42,390 nucleotides of DNA from the NCBI GenBank assembly GCA_001464895.1, contig LNEE01000007.1:1-42390 (forward strand). The letters run 5' to 3'. A program made the translations under genes and the position numbers. Shown piece after piece: positions 1 through 7,752 of the stretch. The notes under the pieces were generated by a model. It did not search any database, was not told the DNA's origin, and saw only the letters and a program-made list of their open reading frames with translations. This DNA is from Betaproteobacteria bacterium Ga0077532. GTDB taxonomy: Bacteria; Pseudomonadota; Gammaproteobacteria; Burkholderiales; Ga0077523. Position 1 is the first letter of the stretch. Each line of letters begins with the position of its first letter.

Positions 1-569
1 GCACATATCAGCGCCTCCGGTACCGTCTCCTGGCATGTCTCGTTGAAGTGGTAGATCGGGCGGATCTGGTCCGTCGTGCGGTTCATGTCGTACCCGTGAG
101 TCCGCGCGACATGGTCCCGGATACTCTCTGACGACTCCCCCTGCCGCGCGAGGAAGATCGCCTCCGCCGTCGCCACCGCACCCTTGATGCCCTCCGGGTG
201 GTTGTGGGTCACGACGGTCACGCGCCGCGCCAGATCCGCCACCTCGGCCATCGATCGGGCGAGCAGGCCGGCAGGCCCAACCCGCATCGCTGACCCGTTA
301 CCGAAGCTGTCGTATGGCTGAAGGCTGCGCCTGCTGATCCACTGCGCGAATCGGCCACCGTACCCGCGATGGGGATAGCGCTCGCACCAGTCGAGCAGCA
401 CCGGTGCAGGGTCGAGATCATCGAGCAGCGCCTGCGCCACGGCGATCGTGCAGACGGTGTCGTCCGTGAAGTCGCTCTTCGGGTGGAAGAAGGGCTCGAA
501 GTCGGTACGACGCAAGTTGTCGAACTCATACACCGATCCCACGATGTCTCCTACGATGGCGCCGATCAT
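1..569 (-). CDS. ADP-ribosylglycohydrolase family protein, N-terminal part (runs off the left edge)
   Basis: Hydrolyses ADP-ribose from modified proteins or other acceptors (DraG/ARH family, two Mg ions, cytoplasmic). The reading frame opens with ATG at 569 and has no stop before base 1, giving about 189 residues. Visible family signatures are the Mg-binding TDD at residues 35-37 (context DFTDDTV), GNGSAMR at 90-96, a THNHPEG segment and a late VPEAL segment. The Mg-binding GGDxDT segment of the C-terminus is missing here but is present in the fragment at the right edge (42199-42390). The start overlaps the stop of the upstream phosphatase gene (ATGA), so the two are translationally coupled. 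The family call is firm; the substrate is unknown. Confidence 0.9.
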   Translation of the reverse strand, partial: MIGAIVGDIVGSVYEFDNLRRTDFEPFFHPKSDFTDDTVCTIAVAQALLDDLDPAPVLLDWCERYPHRGYGGRFAQWISRRSLQPYDSFGNGSAMRVGPAGLLARSMAEVADLARRVTVVTHNHPEGIKGAVATAEAIFLARQGESSESIRDHVARTHGYDMNRTTDQIRPIYHFNETCQETVPEALIC

Positions 570-1129
570 TTCGTCCCCTCTTCTGCGATTCGAATGCGGT
601 CGTAACGCGCCCACTCGCGCACGAATTGCCTCTGCTCCGGCGTCTGCGGTGATTCCGGATGCCACGCGCGCTTCTTCTCGCTCACCGTCGCCCAGTGCTC
701 CGCGAGTGTCTGCAGCGCCGACTGGCCTGTCTGACCATGTCGCACGAGCCAGCAACCCACGATCGTCCCGGTACGCCCAACGCCACCCCAGCAATGCACG
801 TAGGGCGCGACACCGGCCGCGAGAAGTGCATCGATGCGATCGAGAATCCGGTTTGCGTAGGTCGCCGTCTCGGGGACGTCCATATCGCAGATCGGCCACC
901 GCTCGTGAGACATCGACTGTTGAAGCCCCGCCGAGGCGGTGGTCAGCAACGGAGCGTAGGGGCGAAGCTCGTGCGGCTGGGTGAGATCGATGAAATGCCG
1001 CACGCCGCATTCCCCGATCCGCGCGAGGCGCGGAATCGCCACGCTGTCGCGCTCGGCCCCGGGATACTCCCCGGCCATGAACTGGTCAGGTAGTACCCAG
1101 TAGCAGTTGTCGTGAGGGCGAATTGGCAT
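566..1129 (-). CDS. Dual-specificity/tyrosine phosphatase-like protein
   Basis: A 187-residue protein with the cysteine phosphatase signature HCWGGVGRTG, in which Cys113 is the expected nucleophile and Arg119 the phosphate-binding arginine (C-x5-R). Aspartates at 82 and 84 (context CDMDVP) are candidates for the general acid, placed as in small dual-specificity phosphatases. There is no signal peptide or membrane segment, so it should act in the cytoplasm on phosphoprotein or another phosphorylated substrate. It is the first gene of a minus-strand pair and its stop codon overlaps the start of the ADP-ribosylglycohydrolase gene, which suggests linked roles, perhaps both removing phosphate- or ADP-ribose-type modifications. 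That link is inference from context only. Confidence 0.85.
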   Translation of the reverse strand: MPIRPHDNCYWVLPDQFMAGEYPGAERDSVAIPRLARIGECGVRHFIDLTQPHELRPYAPLLTTASAGLQQSMSHERWPICDMDVPETATYANRILDRIDALLAAGVAPYVHCWGGVGRTGTIVGCWLVRHGQTGQSALQTLAEHWATVSEKKRAWHPESPQTPEQRQFVREWARYDRIRIAEEGTK

Positions 1130-1255
1130 CGGGCGTAAGGTCTCCAGTAGGCTTCCAGTCTAGCTAACCGACACCGTCCACACATCAAGACGGCTGCCCT
1201 CTCGTGAGCGAGATGCAGCGGTCACAGCTCACCAACACTAGAAGGAGTTCGACAC

Positions 1256-1678
1256 ATGACATCGATCGAACACGATCGCCTGATCGCCGAGTACGAAGAG
1301 CGAATCCAGGTGCGCGACGTCCTCCTCGCCTTCCGATTTCTGGTCGAGCACTCTAGTTCGATCGAAGGCTACCGAGGGGAGCCGCGACCGCACGGGTACA
1401 TCCCGTCGTTTCGGTACCTTCGCGGCAGCAGCAACCCGTTCTCCTTCATCATCAATCGCGCGAGCTTGCTCTTCTACTTCAGGCGACCGGGCTTGTCGCA
1501 TCCCGCTGCGAATGCGTCGGAGCTGCGTCGGCACTTCGAGGAGGTGAAGGTCAACCGAATGGGCGAGATTCAAGTGCGGCTGTCGAGTCTTGCGGATGCA
1601 AAGGCGCTTGTTAGCCTCGTGTTTCCGCGGTCAGCAGCGCCGTCCAACCCCGGCCTCGAAGGTCTCCGGAGCACGTAG
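1256..1678 (+). CDS. Hypothetical protein, 140 aa
   Basis: I do not recognise this protein. The start is supported by AAGGAG eight bases before the ATG, and the gene is divergent from the phosphatase gene with about 126 bp between. The sequence is soluble and mixed alpha/beta in appearance, with an N-terminal acidic/charged helix, an aromatic-rich centre (around FSFIINRASLLFYFRR) and a C-terminal half ending in a region rich in Val and Leu. No catalytic motif is visible. The leader of the HD-metK operon follows. Confidence 0.6.
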   Translation: MTSIEHDRLIAEYEERIQVRDVLLAFRFLVEHSSSIEGYRGEPRPHGYIPSFRYLRGSSNPFSFIINRASLLFYFRRPGLSHPAANASELRRHFEEVKVNRMGEIQVRLSSLADAKALVSLVFPRSAAPSNPGLEGLRST

Positions 1679-1787
1679 TTCCTCGCGCCAATTCCCTACG
1701 GATGAGAGAGCGTCCCACCAACGAACGCGAGGTTCCGAAAGCCCTGCCCGCCACGAGCGCCGACAGGACGGAATTCGACGAGACCTG

Positions 1788-1816
1788 TTGACGCACCCCA
1801 CCTTCCGCGCGAAACT
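1788..1816 (+). promoter_or_regulatory. Possible promoter of the SAM-II leader / HD-metK operon
   Basis: TTGACG at 1788-1793 is followed after exactly 17 bases by GAAACT at 1811-1816. The -35 is close to consensus and the -10 is weak. Transcription would start near 1822-1824, which is the 5' edge of the first SAM-II aptamer. That agreement is the main support for it. Confidence 0.4.
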
Positions 1817-1822
1817 TCACCT

Positions 1823-1875
1823 GCGCCGATTTGATTTTTCCAGCTTGCGGGCGCCCTACAAATGCCGCTAAAGCG
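1823..1875 (+). promoter_or_regulatory. SAM-II riboswitch aptamer, copy 1
   Basis: S-adenosylmethionine-binding RNA element. The layout matches the SAM-II class. P1 is GCGCC (1823-1827) paired with GGCGC (1850-1854). GATTTG follows the P1 5' strand directly and GCTTGC precedes its 3' strand. A 3' segment CAAATGCCGCTAAAG ends the element. Loop bases ATTTG (1829-1833) can pair perfectly with CAAAT (1859-1863), the H-type pseudoknot expected of this class. It lies upstream of an operon encoding SAM synthetase, so feedback control by the product is the natural reading. Recognition was by eye, without a covariance model. Confidence 0.75.
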
Positions 1876-1887
1876 AGACTCCCGTCG

Positions 1888-1921
1888 AGCCCGCTTTGGT
1901 GTGTCCCCCAAGCGGGCTTTT
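1888..1921 (+). terminator. Intrinsic terminator of the first SAM-II element
   Basis: AGCCCGCTT (1888-1896) and AAGCGGGCT (1910-1918) form a perfect 9-bp stem followed by TTTT. The aptamer's 3' strand CTAAAGCG (1868-1875) can instead pair with CGCTTTGG (1892-1899), eight pairs including one G-U, which would break the stem. SAM binding ties up CTAAAG in the pseudoknot and would free the terminator, so this looks like an OFF switch acting on transcription. Confidence 0.75.
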
Positions 1922-1951
1922 GCATTTCCGGGCGACGCGCAAGCCACGGCC

Positions 1952-2004
1952 CCCGCCGAGTTGATCGACATCTTGCAGGGCGGGTAACAAGTGCTGCTAA
2001 AGCG
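1952..2004 (+). promoter_or_regulatory. SAM-II-like riboswitch aptamer, copy 2 (divergent)
   Basis: A second element with the same layout lies 31 nt after the terminator. P1 is CCCGCC (1952-1957) with GGCGGG (1979-1984), CTTGCAG precedes the P1 3' strand, and GCTAAAGCG sits at 1996-2004. Its 3' segment is nearly the same as that of copy 1. It departs from the class at GAGTTG, where copy 1 has GATTTG, and the matching ACAAGTG puts a G-G mismatch into the pseudoknot. It may therefore be a weaker, altered or decaying aptamer. A GC-rich hairpin without a U-tract follows (about 2018-2048). Confidence 0.5.
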
Positions 2005-2063
2005 TCGCCGCTCCGCCCGCCCCGGGAGCTGCGCCGATCCCCCCGGGGCAGTGGGAGCACGGT

Positions 2064-2195
2064 ATGCAACACCTCTTCGACCAGCGCGCGACAGCGATCC
2101 TTCGCCGCCTCTGCAACACCCCCTCCAGTCCGACCGCCACACCCGCAGCACCCCTGATGCGCCTCAGCAACCAGGAGAACGTCCATGCCCGCTAG
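2064..2195 (+). CDS. Possible 43-aa leader ORF overlapping the HD gene start
   Basis: ATG at 2064 is preceded by GGGAG with seven bases between, a usable ribosome site, and the frame runs 43 codons to TAG at 2193-2195. The frame ends 11 nt inside the next gene, so translation of the two could be coupled. The peptide is basic and Pro/Thr/Ala-rich and I recognise nothing in it. It lies directly after the second aptamer, which suggests it may be the element whose translation is regulated. It may also be a chance ORF. Confidence 0.3.
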   Translation: MQHLFDQRATAILRRLCNTPSSPTATPAAPLMRLSNQENVHAR

Positions 2196-3228
2196 CACCG
2201 ACATGCCGCGCCTCGGCGCCCGGTTCACCGACGCCTTCGCACTCGCGCACGAACTGCATCGCGCCCAGGTCCGGAAAGGCACCGACATCCCCTACGTGAG
2301 CCACCTCATGGCCGTCGCCGCGATCGTCATCGAACACGGTGGCGACGAGGACGAAGCCATCGCGGCGCTCCTGCACGATGCCGTGGAGGACTGCGGTGGT
2401 TTACCAGTGGCGGAGCGCATCCGCGCCGCCTTCGGAGACCGGGTTGCCGATCTCGTCCTTGAACTTTCGGACTCCGTGGCAGACACCCGCGACGACACCA
2501 CCGACAAGGCGGACTGGCAGACGCGGAAGCGCACCTACCTCGCGCACTTGGCCACCGCCTCACCCGCCGCCCTGCGCATTTCCGCCGCGGACAAACTCCA
2601 CAACCTGCGCAGCATCGTGGCCGACCTTCGTCGCGAGGGCGACGCGCTCTGGGCCCGATTCAACGCCGGCCGGGACGATCAGCGCTGGTACTACCACGAG
2701 CTGCTGAAGCTGCTGACTGGTCGCGCCCCCGCGGCGCTCGTGGAAGCACTCGCCGAGAGCCTCCAGGATCTCGAAGCCGCCATCGCCCCCGGCGACCTCG
2801 CGAAGGCCATCGCCATCGCGGCCCGCGTCCACCTCACCCAGCGCGACAAGGGCGGCGGTGCCTACATCCTCCACCCGTTGCGGGTGATGAACGCCCAGGC
2901 CACCGAGCCCGCCCGCATCGCCGGCGTGCTGCACGACGTCGTGGAGGACGGCATCGGCTGGACGCCCGAACGGCTCGCCCGCGAAGGTTTCTCGACTGAA
3001 GTCATCGAGGCCGTGCAGCGCCTCACCAAGGTGGAGGGGGAGGACTACGACGCCTTCGTCGACCGCGCGGCCAGCAACCCCATCGCGCGTGCCGTGAAGC
3101 GTGCCGACCTCGAGGACAACATGGATCTCCGCCGTCTGGGTGCAATCCGCGAGAAGGATCTCGCACGCGTCGAGAAATACCACCGCAACTGGCGGAAGCT
3201 CGCCACGGTCACCGGGGAGGGCGTCTGA
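2185..3228 (+). CDS. Tandem HD-domain phosphohydrolase, RelA/SpoT-hydrolase (MESH1)-like
   Basis: A 347-residue soluble protein made of two successive HD domains. The first has His40, His64-Asp65 (ALLHDAVED) and Asp136 (AADKLHN). The second has His230 (YILHPLR), His250-Asp251 (GVLHDVVED) and Asp308 (KRADLEDN). Both resemble the (p)ppGpp hydrolase domain of SpoT and small alarmone hydrolases, which act on (p)ppGpp or NADPH with Mn. No synthetase domain is present. Tandem fusion is unusual, as small alarmone hydrolases normally carry one domain of about 180 residues. AGGAG lies six bases before the ATG. The stop overlaps the metK start (TGATG), so the two are cotranslated below the SAM-II leader. 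The true substrate is not shown by the sequence. Confidence 0.85.
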   Translation: MPASTDMPRLGARFTDAFALAHELHRAQVRKGTDIPYVSHLMAVAAIVIEHGGDEDEAIAALLHDAVEDCGGLPVAERIRAAFGDRVADLVLELSDSVADTRDDTTDKADWQTRKRTYLAHLATASPAALRISAADKLHNLRSIVADLRREGDALWARFNAGRDDQRWYYHELLKLLTGRAPAALVEALAESLQDLEAAIAPGDLAKAIAIAARVHLTQRDKGGGAYILHPLRVMNAQATEPARIAGVLHDVVEDGIGWTPERLAREGFSTEVIEAVQRLTKVEGEDYDAFVDRAASNPIARAVKRADLEDNMDLRRLGAIREKDLARVEKYHRNWRKLATVTGEGV

Positions 3229-4385
3229 TGCTGATCCGTGACGGCCTCTTCTCGTCCGAGTCGGTCTCCGAAGGCCACCCGGACAAGCTCGCCGACCGCG
3301 TGTCGGACGCCATCCTCGACGCCTTCCTGGCGGTGGAGCCCGACGCCCGCGTCGCCTGCGAGACCCTGCTGGCCGATGGTCTCGTCGTCATCGCCGGCGA
3401 GTTCAAGACTCGCGATCGCGCCCTCTTCGATCACATCCGCGGCACCGCTCCCGAGATCGCGGCACGCGTGCTGCGCGCCTCCGGCTACGGTCCCGCCTGG
3501 ATGGGCGTGGACTTCGATCGGCTCGACTTCGTGGTGCGCTTCAACCACCAGTCGCCCCACATCGCCATGGGCGTTGACCGCGCCGACGGCGTGCTCGGTG
3601 CGGGCGACCAGGGCCTCATGTTCGGTTATGCCTGCGACGACACCCCGGAGCGCATGCCCCTGCCCATCCACCTCGCGCATCGACTCGTGAAGCGCCAGGC
3701 CGAACTGCGGGCGCACGGCGATCTGCCGTGGCTGGGCCCAGATGCGAAGTCCCAGGTGAGCGTGCGGTATCGCGAGGGCGAACCCCATCACGTGGAAGCC
3801 GTCGTGCTCTCCACCCAGCACCACGAGAGCGTCGACATCGACACCGTGCGCGAAATCGTTCGCGCACGGATCATCGATCCTGTGATCCCGCCGGCCCGCC
3901 GTGCCCCCGACATGAAGGTGCTGGTGAACCCCACGGGCCGCTTCACCGTCGGTGGCCCCCACGGTGACACTGGCCTCACCGGCCGCAAGATCATCGTCGA
4001 CACCTACGGCGGCGCGGCACCCCACGGCGGGGGCGCGTTCTCCGGGAAAGACCCGTCGAAGGTGGACCGCTCCGCCGCCTACATGGCGCGCTTCCTCGCG
4101 AAGCAGGTGGTGGCACGTGGGTGGGCCAGGAAGTGCCTCGTGCAGCTCGCCTACGCCATCGGCGTGGCCGAGCCGGTGAGCTTCCTGGTGGAGACGTTCG
4201 GCACCGGGCAGAGAAGGTCCGAGGACATCACCACGGCGCTCTCGGCCGAGTTCGATCTCACACCGGCGGGAATCATCGGGCGGCTGGACCTGAAGCGACC
4301 GATCTACGAGCTGACCACGAACTACGGGCACTTCGGGCGGGAGCTGCCGGAGTTCACGTGGGAGCAGGTGGTGCCCGTGCGCTAA
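3228..4385 (+). CDS. metK: S-adenosylmethionine synthetase
   Basis: Makes S-adenosylmethionine from methionine and ATP in the cytoplasm. The 385 residues match the usual bacterial length. Signatures present are [11 protein letters not shown] (residues 10-20, ATP binding), GAGDQG (124-129), HHESVD near 198-203 and the glycine-rich GGGAFSGKD (267-275) followed by PSKVDRS. It is the second gene of the operon with the tandem-HD protein, overlapping by one base, and sits downstream of the SAM-II-type leader. That is a sensible feedback arrangement. Whether this is the cell's only metK or an accessory copy cannot be told from this window. The frame is intact and no active-site loss is visible. Confidence 0.97.
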   Translation: MLIRDGLFSSESVSEGHPDKLADRVSDAILDAFLAVEPDARVACETLLADGLVVIAGEFKTRDRALFDHIRGTAPEIAARVLRASGYGPAWMGVDFDRLDFVVRFNHQSPHIAMGVDRADGVLGAGDQGLMFGYACDDTPERMPLPIHLAHRLVKRQAELRAHGDLPWLGPDAKSQVSVRYREGEPHHVEAVVLSTQHHESVDIDTVREIVRARIIDPVIPPARRAPDMKVLVNPTGRFTVGGPHGDTGLTGRKIIVDTYGGAAPHGGGAFSGKDPSKVDRSAAYMARFLAKQVVARGWARKCLVQLAYAIGVAEPVSFLVETFGTGQRRSEDITTALSAEFDLTPAGIIGRLDLKRPIYELTTNYGHFGRELPEFTWEQVVPVR

Positions 4386-4493
4386 CCGCAGGGGAAGTGT
4401 CGTCGACGTATCCGGAGGCTCACGTGGTGCGCCTCTGGATGCGGATACTCGATCCACTCTCCGGCGAGCGATCGCCCTCGTGAGGCCACCCGC

Positions 4494-5321
4494 ATGAGAA
4501 TCCCCGATCAGTCCGACCACGTCGCCCGAGCCGCCGCCCTGATCGCGGAGGCCGACGCCATCCTCGTCACGGCCGGCGCAGGCATCGGCATCGACTCCGG
4601 CCTCCCGGACTTCCGCGGTCCGGGCGGGTTCTGGAAGTCGTATCCCGCGCTAGGCCGGCGGGGCCTGGAGTTCACCGACATCGCCTCCCCCGCTGCCTTC
4701 GATGCCCTGCCCCGGGTCGCCTGGGGCTTCTACGGCCATCGCCTCGCGCTCTACCGAGCGACGGTGCCCCACGAGGGTTTCCACATCCTGCAGGCCTGGG
4801 GCAAGCGTGCGCGGCGCGGGCTGCGGGTCTTCACCTCGAACGTCGACGGGCAGTTTCAGAAGTCGGGTATCCCCGAGGACCACGTCGCCGAATGCCACGG
4901 GTCGATCCACCACCTGCAATGTCTGGAGAACTGCGGGCGCCCGCCATGGCCCGCGACCGACCTGGTGCCCGACATCGACGAAGCCGCCTGCGAGTGGCGT
5001 GGCGACCTGCCCACGTGCCCCGACTGCGGTGGCTTGGCGCGACCGAACATCCTGATGTTCAGCGACTACGGCTGGACGGGGCGGCGCTACGAGGCCGCGG
5101 AGCTGCGCCTGGTGGACTGGGAGGTGAACGCCCGGAAGCTCGTCGTGATCGAGATCGGCGCCGGCACGGCGATCCCGTCCGCGCGCCGGTTCGGCGAGTC
5201 GACCGGGCAACCGGTGATCCGGATCAACCCGAGAGAGGGCGCGGTGACCCGGCCCCGCGATGTGCCGTTGCCGCTGGGAGCGCTGGAGGCGTTGCGGAAG
5301 ATTGCAATGAACCAGCATTGA
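4494..5321 (+). CDS. SIR2-family NAD-dependent protein deacylase (sirtuin)
   Basis: Uses NAD to remove acyl groups from lysines, yielding O-acyl-ADP-ribose and nicotinamide; some relatives transfer ADP-ribose. The 275-residue protein shows the NAD-binding GAGIGIDSGLPDFRG (28-42), TSNVDG with Asn116 and Asp118, and catalytic His135 in CHGS. The zinc ligands are Cys143, Cys147, Cys175 and Cys178 (CLENC and CPDC). The frame is complete and soluble. It follows metK by 108 bp on the same strand, so it may be in the same transcript. With the ADP-ribosylglycohydrolase nearby, a shared theme of NAD-derived modification is possible but unproven. Confidence 0.93.
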   Translation: MRIPDQSDHVARAAALIAEADAILVTAGAGIGIDSGLPDFRGPGGFWKSYPALGRRGLEFTDIASPAAFDALPRVAWGFYGHRLALYRATVPHEGFHILQAWGKRARRGLRVFTSNVDGQFQKSGIPEDHVAECHGSIHHLQCLENCGRPPWPATDLVPDIDEAACEWRGDLPTCPDCGGLARPNILMFSDYGWTGRRYEAAELRLVDWEVNARKLVVIEIGAGTAIPSARRFGESTGQPVIRINPREGAVTRPRDVPLPLGALEALRKIAMNQH

Positions 5322-5401
5322 TTCGCTTAACGGTAGGGGTGAACCCCGCGCCGGAAACTGCCCAACACATATCGATGTTCCCATGGAGATGAGGAGCTCT
5401 C

Positions 5402-6850
5402 ATGACCAACGAGATCGACCTTCAGTACCGCCCCAAGACCTACTTCCGCCCGGAGAAGCTAGAGAAGTACCTACTCTCGAAGGTCAAAGGCGCTGTCCTT
5501 CGCAAGAGGCTCAAGGCCCTCTTCGACGAAGGTCGACACTCGGAGCTCCGCCAACTGATCGGCGATGTGACCTTTTCGGCCGCAGATTGCAAGGTGCTCG
5601 AATCGATTCATCCGATGTACATGGGCGGCAACTACCTTCCTGATGCCGACGATGGCGAGGTCGAGATCGCAAGAATCAGCATCAAGTCGACTACCTTCGA
5701 TGTCACCAGTGTGTACGCCCGAGCAGCGGGCGGCACGATCCATTTCCGTGTCGTGGACGAATACGGCGGCGATACGTTGCAGGGGCCAGCAGAGACGCAG
5801 AGCACAGAGCCGATGACGCTCGGCGAGTTCTACGAGTTTTTCATGAAGGCCTGGCCCTTGATCGACGTCTTGGAGATGAACTTCGAGGACGACGTCCGGC
5901 AGGCGCTCGACTTCTTCTCGGCGGACTCCAACTTCTACCCTGACCTTGACGCCCTGTGCAGACGACGTGTTCGAGACCACTTCCCGACACCGGATTCCAG
6001 CGATGAATGCCCTTTCTGCGGCCATTTCAATTCGCCACCAGCAGATGACACCTGCGAGCATGCAGTTGCATGGGCGTGGGACGGGCGGGTTGAGGGCCTC
6101 GGCAAGGGGCGCGCGTTTGCCGAGATCTGGAAAAAGTTGCGCGACACCATCGATTCCGATGAGCAAGCGACGGCGACAGAATGGATCCTTGAAGTCCTGG
6201 CCGCGCGCAGCTCGAGTCGCGCCAAGTTGATCGATGCAGCACCCGACGGTCTCGAAGAAGTGCTTACGGTCGCTGCAGGCGCAGAGACTGGCGGCGGTTG
6301 GTCCACCGAAGGCATGCTGGGTGGCGCTGGCTACACGATATGCGTTCCGGACCCATCAACGCTCGACGTCCTGGCCAGTGAATGCCGCTCCTTGGTAGCG
6401 GCCCATGGCCTCGAGATCCGTACGGCAGATCCCCCCGAGATCAAGCTGGAATCCCTGCGACCAACCCAACCCCCGGCTTGGCAGTTGGTCGCATCGGGAT
6501 TCTGGCGACAGGGCATCTACCACTCGGGACACATCGCGTACTACATCGCCAGCATCAGCCCGGGCGAGTGGCTTCTCGATGCCTCGGAAAGGAATACCGT
6601 TCTCGACAACGTCACCCAGGAGGACGTCGACGAAGGATGCCTGAACGATGACCAGATACAGGCCATGTGGGGAATGACTTTGGACGAGGCGCAGTCCTCC
6701 GAGTATCGGGAGATCGTCGCTGCCTGTTCCGGTGCCAGCGAGCATCTCTCGGCAACCGATGTGGCGGCGATTCTTTATCGCGCAGTATGCAAGCACGGCG
6801 GAAAAAAGATCACGGATCCCGACGATTCTGACGGACTTCTGACCCTTTGA
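5402..6850 (+). CDS. Unknown 482-aa protein with a Cys/His (zinc-ribbon-like) module
   Basis: I do not recognise a named family. The first 195 residues are a compact charged domain (residues 20-60 basic helices, then a beta-rich part with EVEIARISIKSTT). A putative metal site follows: Cys203, Cys206, Cys218 and His220 (CPFC, then CEH). The last 220 residues are a separate alpha/beta part with many aromatic residues. The same Cys/His module, followed by a Phe...Trp stretch at a similar distance, occurs in the protein encoded at 7753-8484. GAGGAG lies six bases before the ATG. The stop overlaps the start of the amidohydrolase gene (TGATG), so at least these two are an operon. Confidence 0.75.
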   Translation: MTNEIDLQYRPKTYFRPEKLEKYLLSKVKGAVLRKRLKALFDEGRHSELRQLIGDVTFSAADCKVLESIHPMYMGGNYLPDADDGEVEIARISIKSTTFDVTSVYARAAGGTIHFRVVDEYGGDTLQGPAETQSTEPMTLGEFYEFFMKAWPLIDVLEMNFEDDVRQALDFFSADSNFYPDLDALCRRRVRDHFPTPDSSDECPFCGHFNSPPADDTCEHAVAWAWDGRVEGLGKGRAFAEIWKKLRDTIDSDEQATATEWILEVLAARSSSRAKLIDAAPDGLEEVLTVAAGAETGGGWSTEGMLGGAGYTICVPDPSTLDVLASECRSLVAAHGLEIRTADPPEIKLESLRPTQPPAWQLVASGFWRQGIYHSGHIAYYIASISPGEWLLDASERNTVLDNVTQEDVDEGCLNDDQIQAMWGMTLDEAQSSEYREIVAACSGASEHLSATDVAAILYRAVCKHGGKKITDPDDSDGLLTL

Positions 6851-7659
6851 TGGAACGGAACGCATCCGACGAAGTGTGTGGTTCTTCCCTACCGCCGTGG
6901 GTGGTCATGCACATCCCCCATGACTCCACCTCCATACCGCCGGAGGTGCGCCCCCAGTTTCTCCTGACTGACGCAGCGCTGGTGGCGGAGCTGAACCGGA
7001 TGACCGACCATCTCACGCATGCCATGTTCGCGACGCGTAACGGTGACGCGGTGGTTGTCCGGGCACCCGTGAGTCGCCTGGTGGTCGACGTCGAGCGCTT
7101 CGCGAACGATGAGGACGAGCCGATGGCCTCCCGTGGGATGGGCGCGATCTACAGCGTGACGTCGTCGCTGGCTCCGCTGCGCCGGCCCCTGTCCGACGAC
7201 GAACGCGTATCGCTTATGAATGCGTGGTACCACCCGCACCACGAACGACTCGAGCTCGCCGTAGCAGCCGCGGTCGAGCAACACGGCCAGTGCCTCGTCC
7301 TCGATTGCCACAGCTTTCCGTCCAGGGCCCTACCCTACGAGCAAGACGAAGCGTCACTTCACCGTCCCGATATCTGCATCGGCACCGATGCCTTCCACAC
7401 CACCGATGCGCTTGTCGATGCCTTCACCCATGCCTTTTCCGAGGCGGGTTGGACCGTCGGAATAAATCAGCCTTTCTCTGGCGCGCTTGTTCCAGCGAGC
7501 CGTCACTTGCGCGACCACCGAGTAAGGGCTGTCATGGTCGAGGTCAACCGCCGACTCTACATGCACGAAGAGGACGCAACACCCAAGCCAGATTTCGATG
7601 ACATCGCGGCGCGCATCCGGGCTTGTTGTGGCAAGGCAATCACCGATGCTTTCTCCTAG
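6850..7659 (+). CDS. N-formylglutamate amidohydrolase-like protein
   Basis: Family members hydrolyse N-formyl-L-glutamate to glutamate and formate (last step of one histidine degradation route); distant members act on other amides. The 269-residue protein has the usual order of motifs: VMHIPHDST near the N-terminus, SRLVVDVERF, a DCHSFP metal/catalytic segment and VMVEVNRRLYM near the end. No hut genes are nearby, so histidine catabolism is not supported by context. The ATG at 6850 overlaps the previous stop, and a TTG one codon earlier is possible but less likely. Substrate should be treated as open. Confidence 0.85.
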   Translation: MERNASDEVCGSSLPPWVVMHIPHDSTSIPPEVRPQFLLTDAALVAELNRMTDHLTHAMFATRNGDAVVVRAPVSRLVVDVERFANDEDEPMASRGMGAIYSVTSSLAPLRRPLSDDERVSLMNAWYHPHHERLELAVAAAVEQHGQCLVLDCHSFPSRALPYEQDEASLHRPDICIGTDAFHTTDALVDAFTHAFSEAGWTVGINQPFSGALVPASRHLRDHRVRAVMVEVNRRLYMHEEDATPKPDFDDIAARIRACCGKAITDAFS

Positions 7660-7752
7660 CACCGCCGAAAGTTTTCGTCCGCATCGCCACCGCGGGTAGC
7701 TTGATGGCGGATCGACGGCACGGCGTATCGACCAGTGGAAAGAGGGAGGTCC

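Noticed and set aside
4397..4483. 28-codon frame between metK and the sirtuin gene
   Set aside because: GTG start with the purine-rich stretch too close to act as a ribosome site, and no recognisable sequence.
3045..4520. 491-codon open frame on the minus strand opposite metK
   Set aside because: It lies wholly opposite clearly coding metK and the end of the HD gene; its composition (His/Val/Gly/Arg-rich, no domain) is that of an antisense frame in GC-rich coding DNA.
6847..6849. TTG start for the amidohydrolase gene
   Set aside because: The ATG at the next codon overlaps the preceding stop as in neighbouring junctions and needs no rare start codon.
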